Assembly (NCBI RefSeq): GCF_002105755.1
Contig: NZ_CP020821.1
Span: 5,517,644 to 5,581,643 of the forward strand
Length of the DNA stretch: 64,000 nt
Source of the DNA: Mycobacterium colombiense CECT 3035
GTDB taxonomy: Bacteria; Actinomycetota; Actinomycetes; Mycobacteriales; Mycobacteriaceae
Direction: 5' to 3'
Shown: positions 29,050 to 39,271 of the stretch, in pieces
How positions within the stretch are numbered: position 1 is the first letter of the stretch
How the letters are laid out: each line of letters opens with the position of its first letter
The notes under the pieces: generated by a model
The model's database searches: none
Told to the model about the DNA's origin: nothing
Seen by the model: the letters and a program-made list of their open reading frames with translations, nothing else
Translations under genes and position numbers: made by a program

Positions 29050-30347
29050 CGTCGGGTACGGGGGATGCCCGCCAGCTTGTCGGCGAACTTGGACTCGGCG
29101 GCCGCGCGCAATCGCAGCAGATGTTCGGAGGGAAACAGATCGGGCGCGGGTTCACGGTCTTTGAGCAACAGCCTGGCCAGCGTGACCTTGTGCACTTCGG
29201 TCGGACCATCGGCCAGCCCGAGCACGAACGACTCGACCAGGTACTGCACGAACGGCATCTCGTGGGTGGTGCCCAGCGACCCGTGCACCTGAAGCGCCCG
29301 CGACGACACGTCGTGCAGGACCTTCTGCATCATCGCCTTCACCGCCGAGATGTCGGCCCGCACGGCCTTGTAGTCGTTGAATTGGTCGATTTTCCAAGCC
29401 GTTTGCAGGGTCAGTAGCCGGAACGCCTCGATCTCCATCCACGAGTCGGCGATCATCTCCTGCACGAGCTGCTTGTTGGCCAGCGCCTCGCCCTGGGTGT
29501 ACCGCGACACCGCCCGCTCGCAGATCATGTCGTAGATCCGGCGGACCAAGCCCACCGTGCGCATCGCGTGGTGAATCCGCCCGCCGCCCAGGCGAGTCTG
29601 CGCGACCACGAACGCCCCGCCGCGTGGGCCCAACATGTGATCGGCCGGCACGCGGACGTTTTCGTAGCGGACATAGCCCTCGCGGCCACCGCCGGTCGGC
29701 TGGTAACCCAGCCCGACGTCGCGCAGCACGTTGATCCCGGGGGTGTCGCCGGGGACGACGAACATCGAGTAGCGCTCATACGGCGGCGCATCGGGATCGG
29801 TCATCGCCATCACGATGATGAATGACGCCATCGAGGCGAACGACGAAAACCACTTCTCCCCGTTGATGATCCAGTGGTCGCCGTCCGCCACCGCGGTGGT
29901 GCGAAACACCTTCGGGTCGGCGCCGCCCTGCGGCTCGGTCATCGAGAAGCACGAGATGATGCGGTTGTCCAGCAGCGGCTTGAGGTAGCGCTCCTTGAGC
30001 TCGGGCGTGCCGTAGTGCGCCAGGATCTCGCTGTTGCCCGAATCGGGCGCCTGCGAGCCGAAGACGATCGGCGCGCACTCCGAGCGGCCCAGGATCTCGT
30101 TGAGCAGCGCCAGCTTCACCTGTCCGTAGCCCGGGCCGCCCAGGTGCGGGCCGAGGTGGGTCGCCCACAGCCCGCGGTTTTTCACGATCTCCTGCAGCGG
30201 CGGGATCAGCGCTTGGCGCACCGGGTCGTTGAGGTCGTGGGACTCCTTGACAATCAGATCGATCGGCTCGCACTCCTCGCGCACGAAGCCTTCGACCCAC
30301 TCCAGCTGTTCTGCCCACTCCGGGTCGGTGGAGAAGTCCCACGACAT
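29046..30347 (-). CDS. Acyl-CoA dehydrogenase, 433 aa
   Basis: A FAD-dependent ACAD of the ACAD10/11-like length. Seen: FSMTEPQGGADP (flavin and substrate contact), INGEKWFSSF, RLGGGRIHHAMR, and HGSLGTTHEMP at the FAD-binding end. It is last in a minus-strand operon of thiolase, crotonase and racemase, starting 3 bases after the racemase stop. With the kinase facing it, a role in hydroxyacyl-CoA dehydration and oxidation is plausible. The fadE number is not assigned. Confidence 0.9.
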   Translation of the reverse strand: MSWDFSTDPEWAEQLEWVEGFVREECEPIDLIVKESHDLNDPVRQALIPPLQEIVKNRGLWATHLGPHLGGPGYGQVKLALLNEILGRSECAPIVFGSQAPDSGNSEILAHYGTPELKERYLKPLLDNRIISCFSMTEPQGGADPKVFRTTAVADGDHWIINGEKWFSSFASMASFIIVMAMTDPDAPPYERYSMFVVPGDTPGINVLRDVGLGYQPTGGGREGYVRYENVRVPADHMLGPRGGAFVVAQTRLGGGRIHHAMRTVGLVRRIYDMICERAVSRYTQGEALANKQLVQEMIADSWMEIEAFRLLTLQTAWKIDQFNDYKAVRADISAVKAMMQKVLHDVSSRALQVHGSLGTTHEMPFVQYLVESFVLGLADGPTEVHKVTLARLLLKDREPAPDLFPSEHLLRLRAAAESKFADKLAGIPRTRR

Positions 30348-30350
30348 CTG

Positions 30351-31493
30351 CTATCCCTTCTTGCTCTGCGCCACTACGCCGGCGTCTTCCAGCTCGGTGA
30401 TGGCCCTTGTGTCCAATCCCAGTTCGGAAAGCAACGCGCGGGTGTGATCGCCTGGCAACGACGGAGATGCCGGCGTGGCCGGACGGGTCCGGGAAAAGCG
30501 CGGCGCCGGTGCGGGTTGCGTGATGCCGTCGAGTTTGATGAACGTCTGGCGCGCGGCGTTGTGCGGATGTTGCGGCGCCTCGGCCAACGAAAGCACCGGT
30601 GTCGCACAGCATCCCGGCGCATCGAGGAGGCGCTCCCACTCGTCGCGGGTCCTCTCGGCGAAGCGCGCGGCCAGCGCGTCCCGGTGGGCGGCCCACGCCG
30701 CCGGGTCGCCGTCGTCGTGGGGCACGTCGACGTCGAGTCGAGCGCACAGTTCGGCATAGAACTTCGGCTCCATGGCGCCGACGGCGATGTGGCCCCCGTC
30801 GGCCGTCGCGTAGGCGCCGTAAAAGTGCGCGGCGCCGTCGAGCAGATTGTCCTGACGACGGTCGCGCCACGTCCCGGCCGCGAGCATGCCGAAATACGGT
30901 GCCAGCAGGGCCGCGACGCCGTCGACCATCGCCACGTCGAGGATCTGGCCGGCGCCCGACTCGCGTGCCTCGAGGATCGCGCTGAGCAGCCCGACCGCCA
31001 ACAGCATCCCGCCGCCGCCGTAGTCGCCGACGAGATTCAGCGGCGGGACCGGTGATTCGGCGGTGCCGATGGCGTGCAGGGCGCCCGTCAGCGCAAGGTA
31101 ATTGATGTCGTGACCCGCGTGACCTGCCAGCGGCCCGTCCTGTCCGTAGCCGGTCATGCGGGCGTAGACCAGGCGTGGATTGTGTTGCAGCAGGGCGTCG
31201 GGACCGATGCCGAGGCGTTCGGCCACCCCGGGCCGGTACACGTCGACGAAGGCGTCGGCGCCGGCGGCCAGCCGATGGACAAGGTCCCGGCCGCGCGGAT
31301 CCTTCACGTCGGCGGCCAGTGACCGCTGGCTGCGACGGACGGTGTGGTCGACGGGTAGCGGGCCGTCAACGCCGGCCAGGGCGTCGACGCGAATGACGTC
31401 GGCACCCAAGTCGCCCAACAGCATTCCGCAAAAAGGTGCGGGCCCCAACCCACCCATCATGACGATGCGCATGCCGCGTAGGGGTCCGGTCAT
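30351..31493 (-). CDS. Alpha-methylacyl-CoA racemase/CoA-transferase family III protein, 380 aa
   Basis: A CaiB/BaiF fold with GYGQDGPLAG. The two racemase acid/base residues known from M. tuberculosis Mcr appear conserved: H128 in AGHDINY and D157 in GDYGGGG. This argues for epimerisation of 2-methyl-branched acyl-CoA rather than CoA transfer, though the families are hard to separate by sequence. ATG 31493 overlaps the crotonase stop (ATGA). Fits degradation of branched lipids or sterol side chains. Confidence 0.82.
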   Translation of the reverse strand: MTGPLRGMRIVMMGGLGPAPFCGMLLGDLGADVIRVDALAGVDGPLPVDHTVRRSQRSLAADVKDPRGRDLVHRLAAGADAFVDVYRPGVAERLGIGPDALLQHNPRLVYARMTGYGQDGPLAGHAGHDINYLALTGALHAIGTAESPVPPLNLVGDYGGGGMLLAVGLLSAILEARESGAGQILDVAMVDGVAALLAPYFGMLAAGTWRDRRQDNLLDGAAHFYGAYATADGGHIAVGAMEPKFYAELCARLDVDVPHDDGDPAAWAAHRDALAARFAERTRDEWERLLDAPGCCATPVLSLAEAPQHPHNAARQTFIKLDGITQPAPAPRFSRTRPATPASPSLPGDHTRALLSELGLDTRAITELEDAGVVAQSKKG

Positions 31494-32268
31494 GAAAACC
31501 ACTTCTTGCGGCGATCGGCCGCCTCGTCGGTCGCGTGCGAAATCACCTGATTGCGGTTTTCCAATTCCATGGCCGCCGCCAGGCTGGGGGCGTCGGTGTT
31601 GACCTGAAGGGCGCGCTTGGTCAGCTGCGCTCCGAGCGGGGCATGGCCGGCGATCAGCGACGCCAATTCCATTGCGCGGTCTGCCAGCCGGTCCGGCTCG
31701 ACGACCTCACTGACCAGACCCCGCCGGTCGGCCTCGGCGGCAGACACGGTGCGCCCGGTGAGCATCCAGTCGGCGGCCACGCTGGTGCCGACGATGCGTG
31801 GCAGGTGATAACTCATGCCCATCTCGGCGCCCGAGAGCCCGAGCAGAATCGCGGCGTTGCCGAAAGATGCCGCGGCCGAGCAGATTCGGATGTCGGAAGC
31901 CAGGCACAGCGCGAGTCCCGCGCCCACGCAGGGGCCGTTGACGGCTGCGATGACGGGCTGCGGCAGCGCGCGCACCGCCTCGGCGAGGGCGGCCATCCGT
32001 TCCTGGAAACGCATCCGGTCGAGCGCCGGCGCGCTCGCCTCCAGCATGGACGGCCCGAAGTCACGCACGTCGATGCCCGCACAGAACCCGCGTCCGGCGC
32101 CGGTCAGCACGACGGCGCGCGCCGAGTGGTCGGCGGTCACATCGCCCAAGGCCTGCCGCAATTCGGTTTGCATCGACTCGTCGATGGCGTTGAGCCGCCG
32201 CGGGCGGTTGAGCCGGAGGATGACGACGCCATCGCCGGGCCGTTCGAACTCCACGGTGTGCGGCACGG

Positions 32269-32272
<4 letters not shown>
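31490..32272 (-). CDS. Enoyl-CoA hydratase/isomerase (crotonase), 260 aa
   Basis: Crotonase signature: [21 protein letters not shown] (oxyanion loop), [19 protein letters not shown] and the [12 protein letters not shown] helix. The start is placed at GTG 32272, overlapping the thiolase TGA (GTGA); a GTG at 32266 is possible. The open frame continues upstream but inside the thiolase gene. Third gene of the degradative operon counted from its end. Confidence 0.88.
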
Positions 32273-33417
<1,145 letters not shown>

Positions 33418-33696
33418 GCCGTGCAGTCCGCCGTCGGGGCGGCCGCGGCCGCGGGGCGTGCGGACCGCGTCGAGAATCCAGGCGTCGATGATGGACTCCG
33501 ATCGTCATGGGTCTGGCGGCCACCAGGTGCGGCGGGACCGGCACAGGTCACCCGCGATCGTAATCCGTCTCTCGACTGAGGAGAACTACCTTCTCCGAAT
33601 CGGCGAAGCTGTTCTCGTCTGGCGCTGAGGGCGGCGCCGGTTGCGCTGCTCTGGTCACACGCGCCCCGTCAGTCTCCGCTGGAGGTGATGGGTGTT

Positions 33697-33765
33697 TGCC
33701 CGCCTTCGAGCGACAACGCGGTGGGGAGGCGGGGGCTTGTTGGAGTTGTCGCTCGAAGGCGGGCA
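33697..33765. repeat. 21-bp perfect inverted repeat with 27-base loop
   Basis: The left arm begins TGCCCGCCTTCG and the right arm ends CGAAGGCGGGCA. The 21-bp arms match exactly. It lies 190 to 320 bases from either flanking gene, so it is not an ordinary terminator of either. It could be a small dispersed palindromic element or a strong RNA hairpin. Confidence 0.7.
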
Positions 33766-33784
33766 CTCGACACTGTCCTTCCGT

Positions 33785-33828
33785 GGCGTGCGGGGAGTGC
33801 GCGATGCTAGGCGTGCGGGGAGTGCGCG
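33785..33828. repeat. 19-bp direct repeat, period 25
   Basis: GGCGTGCGGGGAGTGCGCG occurs at 33785-33803 and again at 33810-33828, separated by six bases. It lies just right of the large inverted repeat and may be part of the same small element. Confidence 0.65.
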
Positions 33829-34014
33829 GCGCCTCGTGTTCGTCTCTGCGCATCCGCTGAAGTGGAAAGCATTGGACCGCAGCCTAACTCGCGCCGCTAC
33901 GCGTCGACGGTGCCGGATGTGCGTTCGGCTCCGTCACACTCCGCCTCCGGCGCGCAACGAGATCGACCCGTCCGACTGGCGCATAACCGGGCCCGCAGCG
34001 GGTAGCCCGGCGCC

Positions 34015-34971
34015 ATGACGAAGATCGGATACTTTCTCACCTGCGAGCAATTCGGGCCCAAGGAACTCATCGACCAGGCCAAGCGCGCCCAGGACGCCGG
34101 ATTCGAGGCGCTGTGGATCTCCGACCACTATCACCCCTGGAACGACGAGCAGGGCCAGAGCCCGTTCGTGTGGGGAGTGATCGGTGCGCTGTCGGAGGCG
34201 ACCTCGCTGCCGGTCAGCACCGCCGTCACCTGTCCGACCATCCGGATCCACCCGGCGATCATCGCGCAGGCGTCGGCGACCGCGGCCGTGCAACTCGACG
34301 GACGCTTCGTGCTCGGCGTGGGCAGCGGCGAGGCCCTCAACGAACACATTCTCGGCGACCCCTGGCCGTCGCCCGGGGTGCGCCTCGAGATGCTGGAGGA
34401 GGCGATCGACGTCATTCGCAAACTGCACCGGGGTGGTGAGGTGAGCCACCACGGCAAGCATTACGAGGTGCAGGAGGCGCAGGTCTACACCCGGCCGGAG
34501 CGACCGGTGCCGATCTACGTGTCGGCGTTCGGTCCGCAGGCCGTCGAGCTGGCGGCCCGCATCGGCGACGGGTACAGCATCGCCATGCCCGACGCCGATC
34601 TGGTCAAGCAATTCCGGGAGGCCGGCGGCGGCGACAAGCCGGTGCAGGGCGGCATGAAGGTCTGCTGGGACACCGACGCCGATGCCGCCCTGAAGACGGC
34701 GCACCGATTGTGGGCCAACGAGGGGCTGCCCGGCCAGACATCGCAGATCTTGCCGCGGCCCAAGGACTTTGCCGCCTTGATGTCGTTGGTGCCGCCGGAC
34801 GCGGTGGGCGAAAGTGTCGCGTGCGGACCGGATCCCGAAAAGCACATCGCACAGGTGCGCGAATACATCGACGCCGACGTCGACGAGATCTACGTGCAAC
34901 AGATCGGCCCCGACATGGACGGGTTCTTCGCGGCGTGGGAGCAGGGCGTGCTGCCGCAAGTGCGCGGCTAG
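34015..34971 (+). CDS. F420-dependent LLM-class oxidoreductase, 318 aa
   Basis: A luciferase-like TIM barrel of the F420-dependent glucose-6-phosphate dehydrogenase-like type: MTKIGYFLTCEQF start, WISDHYHPW, GRFVLGVGSGEALNEH and PIYVSAFGPQAVELAARIGDG. These enzymes transfer hydride between coenzyme F420 and a substrate. No strong ribosome binding site precedes the ATG. Convergent with the SDR (2-base gap). The substrate is unknown. Confidence 0.88.
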   Translation: MTKIGYFLTCEQFGPKELIDQAKRAQDAGFEALWISDHYHPWNDEQGQSPFVWGVIGALSEATSLPVSTAVTCPTIRIHPAIIAQASATAAVQLDGRFVLGVGSGEALNEHILGDPWPSPGVRLEMLEEAIDVIRKLHRGGEVSHHGKHYEVQEAQVYTRPERPVPIYVSAFGPQAVELAARIGDGYSIAMPDADLVKQFREAGGGDKPVQGGMKVCWDTDADAALKTAHRLWANEGLPGQTSQILPRPKDFAALMSLVPPDAVGESVACGPDPEKHIAQVREYIDADVDEIYVQQIGPDMDGFFAAWEQGVLPQVRG

Positions 34972-34973
34972 GG

Positions 34974-35804
34974 TCAGCCCTCGAAATCGGTGCCGCTGGT
35001 GAGCTCTTCCCATTTTCGGATCTCGGCGGCCCGCGCATCCGCCGTGTAGCGATAGGCGGCCAGCGCGTCGGGCCCGAGCAGCAAAAACGCAGGCGGGTCA
35101 GGGGATTCGACGGCGGCGATGATGGCGTTGCCGGCCTTGGCGGGGTCGCCGGGCTGATTGCCATGCATGGTGTCGTTTTCCTTGCGCCGCCGCCCCGCGG
35201 TGGCGGCGTAGTCGTCGATGACGGTCGCCGACTGCACCAGCGAGCGGCCGGCGAAGTCGGTGCGGAAGGCGCCGGGTTCGACGATCGTCACCGAAATGCC
35301 CAGGGGTACAAGCTCACCGCGCAGTGCTCCGCTGATGCCTTCGATCGCGGCCTTCGCCGCCGAGTAGTAGCCGGACCCCACCGGGGTCAGCTGGGCGCCG
35401 ATCGAGGAGATGTTCACGATGGCGCCGCTGCGCCGCGCCCGCATGCCCGGCAGCACCGCCTTGATCATGGCGACGGTGCCGAAGAAATGCGTCTCGAACA
35501 GTGCGCGGACGTCGGCGTCGTCGCCCTCCTCGACCGCGGCGCGATAGCCGTAGCCGGCGTTGTTGACCAGCACGTCGATCTGGCCGAATCGCTCGATCGC
35601 CCGCTGCACGGCCGAGGCGACTTGCGCGGGGTCGGTGACATCGAGGGCGGCGCCCAGCACCCGCTCGGGCGCGGTCTCGGCGAGGTCGGCGACCGCGGCG
35701 GCGTCGCGCGCGGTGACGACGGCATTGTGGCCGGCGCCGATGACGGCCTCGGCGAGCGCGCGACCGAGCCCGCTCGAGCATCCGGTGATGAGCCATGTGG
35801 ACAC
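34974..35804 (-). CDS. Short-chain dehydrogenase/reductase, 276 aa
   Basis: TGCSSGLGRA near the N-terminus, NNAGYGY (91-97), Y147 and K151. The GTG at 35804 sits 7 bases behind GGGAGA and puts the glycine motif at the usual position; a GTG at 35822 is less likely. It lies 19 bases below ppk2 on the same strand. The substrate is unknown. Confidence 0.85.
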   Translation of the reverse strand: MSTWLITGCSSGLGRALAEAVIGAGHNAVVTARDAAAVADLAETAPERVLGAALDVTDPAQVASAVQRAIERFGQIDVLVNNAGYGYRAAVEEGDDADVRALFETHFFGTVAMIKAVLPGMRARRSGAIVNISSIGAQLTPVGSGYYSAAKAAIEGISGALRGELVPLGISVTIVEPGAFRTDFAGRSLVQSATVIDDYAATAGRRRKENDTMHGNQPGDPAKAGNAIIAAVESPDPPAFLLLGPDALAAYRYTADARAAEIRKWEELTSGTDFEG

Positions 35805-35823
35805 GAAAATGTCTCCCTTCACC

Positions 35824-36702
35824 TCAGTCGGTCAGCGCGCGGCCCACGATCAGCGGGTCCGGCTCACCGACCACCTCATCGTCCTTGTCGTCGTAGTCGG
35901 CGGTGGCGAGCAGGTACCGCATGGCGTTGATCCTGGCACGCTTCTTGTCGTTGCTCCGAACCACGATCCACGGAGCGATGTCGGTGTCGGTCGCCTCGAA
36001 CATCGCTTCCTTGGCCGCCGTGTAGTCGTCCCAATTTCGCACCGACGCAAGGTCCATCGGGGAGAACTTCCACTGCCGCACGGGGTCGACCAACCGGATG
36101 GCGAACCGGGTGCGCTGCTCGGCGGGTGACACCGAAAACCAGAACTTGGTCAGATGGATGCCGTTGTCCACCAACATCCGTTCGAATGGCGGCGCCTGCT
36201 GCATGAACTCGGCGTACTGGTCTGGGGTGCAAAACCCCATCACCTTTTCGACGCCGGCGCGGTTGTACCAGGAGCGGTCGAACAGCACCATCTCGCCCCC
36301 GGACGGCAGGTGGCTGATGTAGCGCTGGAAATACCACTGCGTCTGCTCCTGCTCGGTCGGCTTTTCGAGCGCCACGACCCGCGCATTGCGTGGGTTGAGG
36401 TGCTCCATGAACCGCTGGATGGTCCCGCCTTTGCCGGCCGCGTCGCGCCCCTCGAACAGGATCACGTGCCTGCCGCCCACGCGCTTGTTGTGCTTCTGCA
36501 GTTTCAGCAGTTCGATTTGCAATTGCCGCTTCAGTCGCTCGTACTCGTCGCGCGGCATCCGGTGGTCGTAGGGATACCGCTCGCGCCACGTGTCGATGTG
36601 TTTGCCCTCGCGGTCGAGCAGGACCGGGTCGTCGTCATCGTGGTCGTCCACGGTGTATCCGTGTTCGGGCGTCGACAGAGCGTCCAGATCGATTTCGGTC
36701 AT
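35824..36702 (-). CDS. ppk2: Polyphosphate kinase 2, 292 aa
   Basis: A P-loop polyphosphate-dependent nucleotide kinase. Walker A is GRDAAGKGG (85-93), lid/Walker B region VLFDRSWYNRAGVE (about 139-152), and KFWFSVS follows. Length and sequence fit the PPK2 of M. tuberculosis (Rv3232c), which makes GTP from GDP and polyphosphate. It acts in the cytosol. The SDR follows in the same direction; no functional link is evident. Confidence 0.93.
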   Translation of the reverse strand: MTEIDLDALSTPEHGYTVDDHDDDDPVLLDREGKHIDTWRERYPYDHRMPRDEYERLKRQLQIELLKLQKHNKRVGGRHVILFEGRDAAGKGGTIQRFMEHLNPRNARVVALEKPTEQEQTQWYFQRYISHLPSGGEMVLFDRSWYNRAGVEKVMGFCTPDQYAEFMQQAPPFERMLVDNGIHLTKFWFSVSPAEQRTRFAIRLVDPVRQWKFSPMDLASVRNWDDYTAAKEAMFEATDTDIAPWIVVRSNDKKRARINAMRYLLATADYDDKDDEVVGEPDPLIVGRALTD

Positions 36703-36733
36703 GGTTCGACGCTATCGGCCTTGTCGAGGGCCC

Positions 36734-37399
36734 TTACCCGCCGAAGGGCGGGCCGTCGAATCGATCTCGAGTGATGAACTCGGCGACCGGTCGGCGGCGC
36801 AGTTTGGTCAGCTGCCGCACCGGCTTTCCGAGCGGCACCACGGCGGCCACCGCGTGCCGGTCCGGGATGCCGAGCAGTTCGCGGACCTGGTCTTCGGCCG
36901 CGATCGCCATCGTCGTGATGGTGCCGCCGTAGCCCTCGCCGCGCGCGGCGAGCAAGATGTTCCAGATCAGCGGGTAGACCGAGGCCCCGCCGGCGATGCC
37001 GACGCGGTCCAGATCCTGGTCGATGGCGGCGACGACGGCCAGGTCCACCGAAACCACCAGGACGACAGGCGCTTTGGCGATCGGCGCCACGAACGTGGCC
37101 GGGATCTCGGTCGCGTCGATGACGTCTTGCGGCACGCCGCTGGGATGGACGGAATTCCAGGGGTTTTCGTCCGCCTGCAACTGGGCGAAGTAGCGGCGCG
37201 CGGCGGGCTTGCCGAGTTCGGCCAGCCGGCGGCGGACCGTTTCGTCGCGCACCACGGTGACATGGGCGCCTTGCCGGTTGCCGCCGCTGGGAGCGAACCG
37301 GGCGTTGTCGAAGATGCGCCCCAGCACCTCGTCGGGCAGCGGATCGTCGGTGAATTCCCGTGCCGCGAAAGTCGTTCGCATCACGTCGTATAGCTGCAT
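36734..37399 (-). CDS. Nitroreductase-family FMN protein, 221 aa
   Basis: The nitroreductase fold is indicated by RREF-like RTTFAAREFTDDPLP at the N-terminus, ARFAPSGGNRQ (FMN contact), SVYPLIWNILLAARGEGYGGT and PLGKP near the C-terminus. It reduces nitro compounds, quinones or flavins with NAD(P)H. ATG 37399 is chosen because an extended frame would run into the Hsp70-like gene. It starts 14 bases after that gene, probably in one operon. Confidence 0.87.
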   Translation of the reverse strand: MQLYDVMRTTFAAREFTDDPLPDEVLGRIFDNARFAPSGGNRQGAHVTVVRDETVRRRLAELGKPAARRYFAQLQADENPWNSVHPSGVPQDVIDATEIPATFVAPIAKAPVVLVVSVDLAVVAAIDQDLDRVGIAGGASVYPLIWNILLAARGEGYGGTITTMAIAAEDQVRELLGIPDRHAVAAVVPLGKPVRQLTKLRRRPVAEFITRDRFDGPPFGG

Positions 37400-37413
37400 C
37401 GCGGGCCGGCTCG

Positions 37414-38931
37414 TCAACTCGCGGACGCGCACCGCTCCAGGCGGAAGGTGCGCTCGAATCCGGCCGGCTTCGTCGTCAGCGTCACTTCCACGGCGCCGCT
37501 GGGGGCGATGACGTAGCGCTCCTCGACGTCGGGCCCGTCGGTCCAGCGCCCGACCGGCTGCCGCCCGAGGTCGTCGCGGTCGTAGAGGGCCGGGTCGAAC
37601 GGGAACAGCACCGGGTCATAGGGCGTGACGTCGCCGTCGGGGCGCCCGTTGACCAGGCGGCTGCATTCGACGAACCGGAAATGCCCGATGTTGTGTGCCG
37701 CCCGATATTTTCGCTTCACCACGAGCGGGGATTGCCCGTCGGACGGAAGCGAAACGTCCTTGCACACGATCGGATCGAAGACGACGCCGGCGCCGGCCTC
37801 GGCCTCCCGGAACACCCCGAAGTTCCTCGAGAAGCGTTCGGACAGCGCGAAACCGGACTCCTTGTCCAAGAAGACGGCGAGGCCGATGGCGGTGGCGGCG
37901 AAGGGGTGCGGCGAGCGTTTCACCCGCTTCTCGCCGAAGGTGCTGCGCAGCATCCGGGAGACCAGCGGGAACCCGCCGGCCCCGCCGACGACGTAGATGC
38001 CCGCCACCTCCGACCAGTCCACGTCCTTGCGGCCGCGCGCCGGATCGCGCAGGACGCGCTGGAGCAACTCCGTCGTCTGGTCGACCAGCGGCGCGCACAC
38101 CGCGTACACGTCGTCGATGGGGCAGGAGAACGGGGGCCGATCGACCGCGGACAGGTCCACCAAGAAGCGGCGCGTCTGCGGCCCGACCGCCTCCTTGCGG
38201 GTGGCGCACTCCTCGGCCAGCAGCGCGCGCTCGGCCGCGTCGAGGTCGGGCAGCTTGGCGCCGGCCGCCACCAACTCCGCGATCGCCTCGTCGAAGTCGT
38301 CACCGCCGAGGCGCTGAATGCCCTCGCTGATGACGACCTCGTTCGCGTGCCCGGTCATCTTCAGCAGCGACGCGTCGAACGTGCCGCCGCCCAGGTCGTA
38401 GATGAGGACGTACTCGCGCTTGGCGGTGATGGTGGACCGGTACCGGTGGGCGTATTCCAGGCTCGCCGCGGACGGCTCGTTGAGCAGCGCGACGACGTGA
38501 AAGCCGGCGGCCACGTAGGCGTCCAGGGTCAGCAGGCGCTGGGCGCTCGAGGCGTTGGCCGGCACGCTGATCGCAGCTTCGATGCCTTCGCCCGGCGCCA
38601 GCGTGGCGTTCGAGTGCCGCTGCAGATCGGTTTTCAGCTGCGCCAGGAAGCCGGCGAGGAGGTCGGCCAGGCGATAGTCACGGCCCGCGAGAGTGACCGA
38701 GGTCAACGGTCCGGCGTCGTTGAGCAGGCGTTTGAACGAGCGCAGCACCGACCATCCCGGTTCGTGGCGGACGGCGGCGGCGTCGGCGCCGAAGCGCAAC
38801 TCCCCGGCGGCGTTGGCGGCGATGAGCGACGGCCACGCATCCACGCCCTCGAAGGAGACGACGGGATAGTTGCCCCGGTCGACGGCCGCGACGACGGTGT
38901 GCGTGGTGCCAAAGTCGATACCGACTCTCAT
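37414..38931 (-). CDS. Hsp70-like ATPase protein, 505 aa
   Basis: The actin/Hsp70 nucleotide fold is present: GIDFGTTHTVVA (phosphate 1), SVPANASSAQR, NEPSAASLEYA, YDLGGGTFDASLL (phosphate 2) and GIYVVGGAGGFPLVSRML (adenosine). The C-terminal ~130 residues are not a canonical DnaK substrate domain, and the protein is shorter than DnaK (about 620 aa). It is probably a specialised chaperone-like ATPase. Its ATG overlaps the stop of the small upstream gene (ATGA). Confidence 0.85.
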   Translation of the reverse strand: MRVGIDFGTTHTVVAAVDRGNYPVVSFEGVDAWPSLIAANAAGELRFGADAAAVRHEPGWSVLRSFKRLLNDAGPLTSVTLAGRDYRLADLLAGFLAQLKTDLQRHSNATLAPGEGIEAAISVPANASSAQRLLTLDAYVAAGFHVVALLNEPSAASLEYAHRYRSTITAKREYVLIYDLGGGTFDASLLKMTGHANEVVISEGIQRLGGDDFDEAIAELVAAGAKLPDLDAAERALLAEECATRKEAVGPQTRRFLVDLSAVDRPPFSCPIDDVYAVCAPLVDQTTELLQRVLRDPARGRKDVDWSEVAGIYVVGGAGGFPLVSRMLRSTFGEKRVKRSPHPFAATAIGLAVFLDKESGFALSERFSRNFGVFREAEAGAGVVFDPIVCKDVSLPSDGQSPLVVKRKYRAAHNIGHFRFVECSRLVNGRPDGDVTPYDPVLFPFDPALYDRDDLGRQPVGRWTDGPDVEERYVIAPSGAVEVTLTTKPAGFERTFRLERCASAS

Positions 38932-39170
38932 CGCGCAAGTTTAGGACCGCGACGCGGGCTTGGGTACGACCTTTTTGCGCGGCGTGCCGTCCGCGTGCGA
39001 GCCATGCGGGCGTCCTCGATGTAGGCGCAGTGCTCCTGGTAGTGGGGGTGCCGCGGGAAATTCGCGTCCGCAACCATCCGCCGCAGCGCCGCGGCGACCG
39101 GGGACGGTTGCGCGGTGGGCCCGCTGAGGGTGCCGGGTGCGGTCTGGAGTCCCGTTGGCGTGACCAGCAT
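38928..39170 (-). CDS. Small basic protein coupled to the Hsp70-like gene, about 80 aa
   Basis: Unrecognised. It contains MVADANFPRHPHYQEHCAYI and a very basic C-terminus (ARTRTARRAKRSYPSPRRGP). The ATG at 39170 has AGAAGG 7 bases upstream; a GTG at 39251 would give 107 aa but lacks a ribosome binding site. The four-base overlap with the Hsp70-like start supports that it is translated. It may be a partner of the chaperone-like protein. Confidence 0.55.
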   Translation of the reverse strand: MLVTPTGLQTAPGTLSGPTAQPSPVAAALRRMVADANFPRHPHYQEHCAYIEDARMARTRTARRAKRSYPSPRRGPKLAR

Positions 39171-39271
39171 TTCGTCCACCTTCTTCGCGTTGCGGCCCGG
39201 TCGCCCGGGGACGTCTGCCGATGCCGCCGTTAACGTAAGGTCGGCGACCACCGGTAGGCACGCGTAGTCGG

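Larger units (their letters stand above)
33509..34014. other. Intergenic region with repeats
   Basis: About 500 bases between the divergent thiolase and F420-type genes with no convincing gene. It holds a 21-bp perfect inverted repeat (33697-33717 with 33745-33765) and a 19-bp direct repeat (33785-33803 and 33810-33828). Promoters for both flanking genes should lie here. Confidence 0.5.

Noticed and set aside
33548..33853. Minus-strand open frame over the inverted repeat
   Set aside because: It spans the palindrome and direct repeats, has low-complexity Pro/Arg content and no ribosome binding site.
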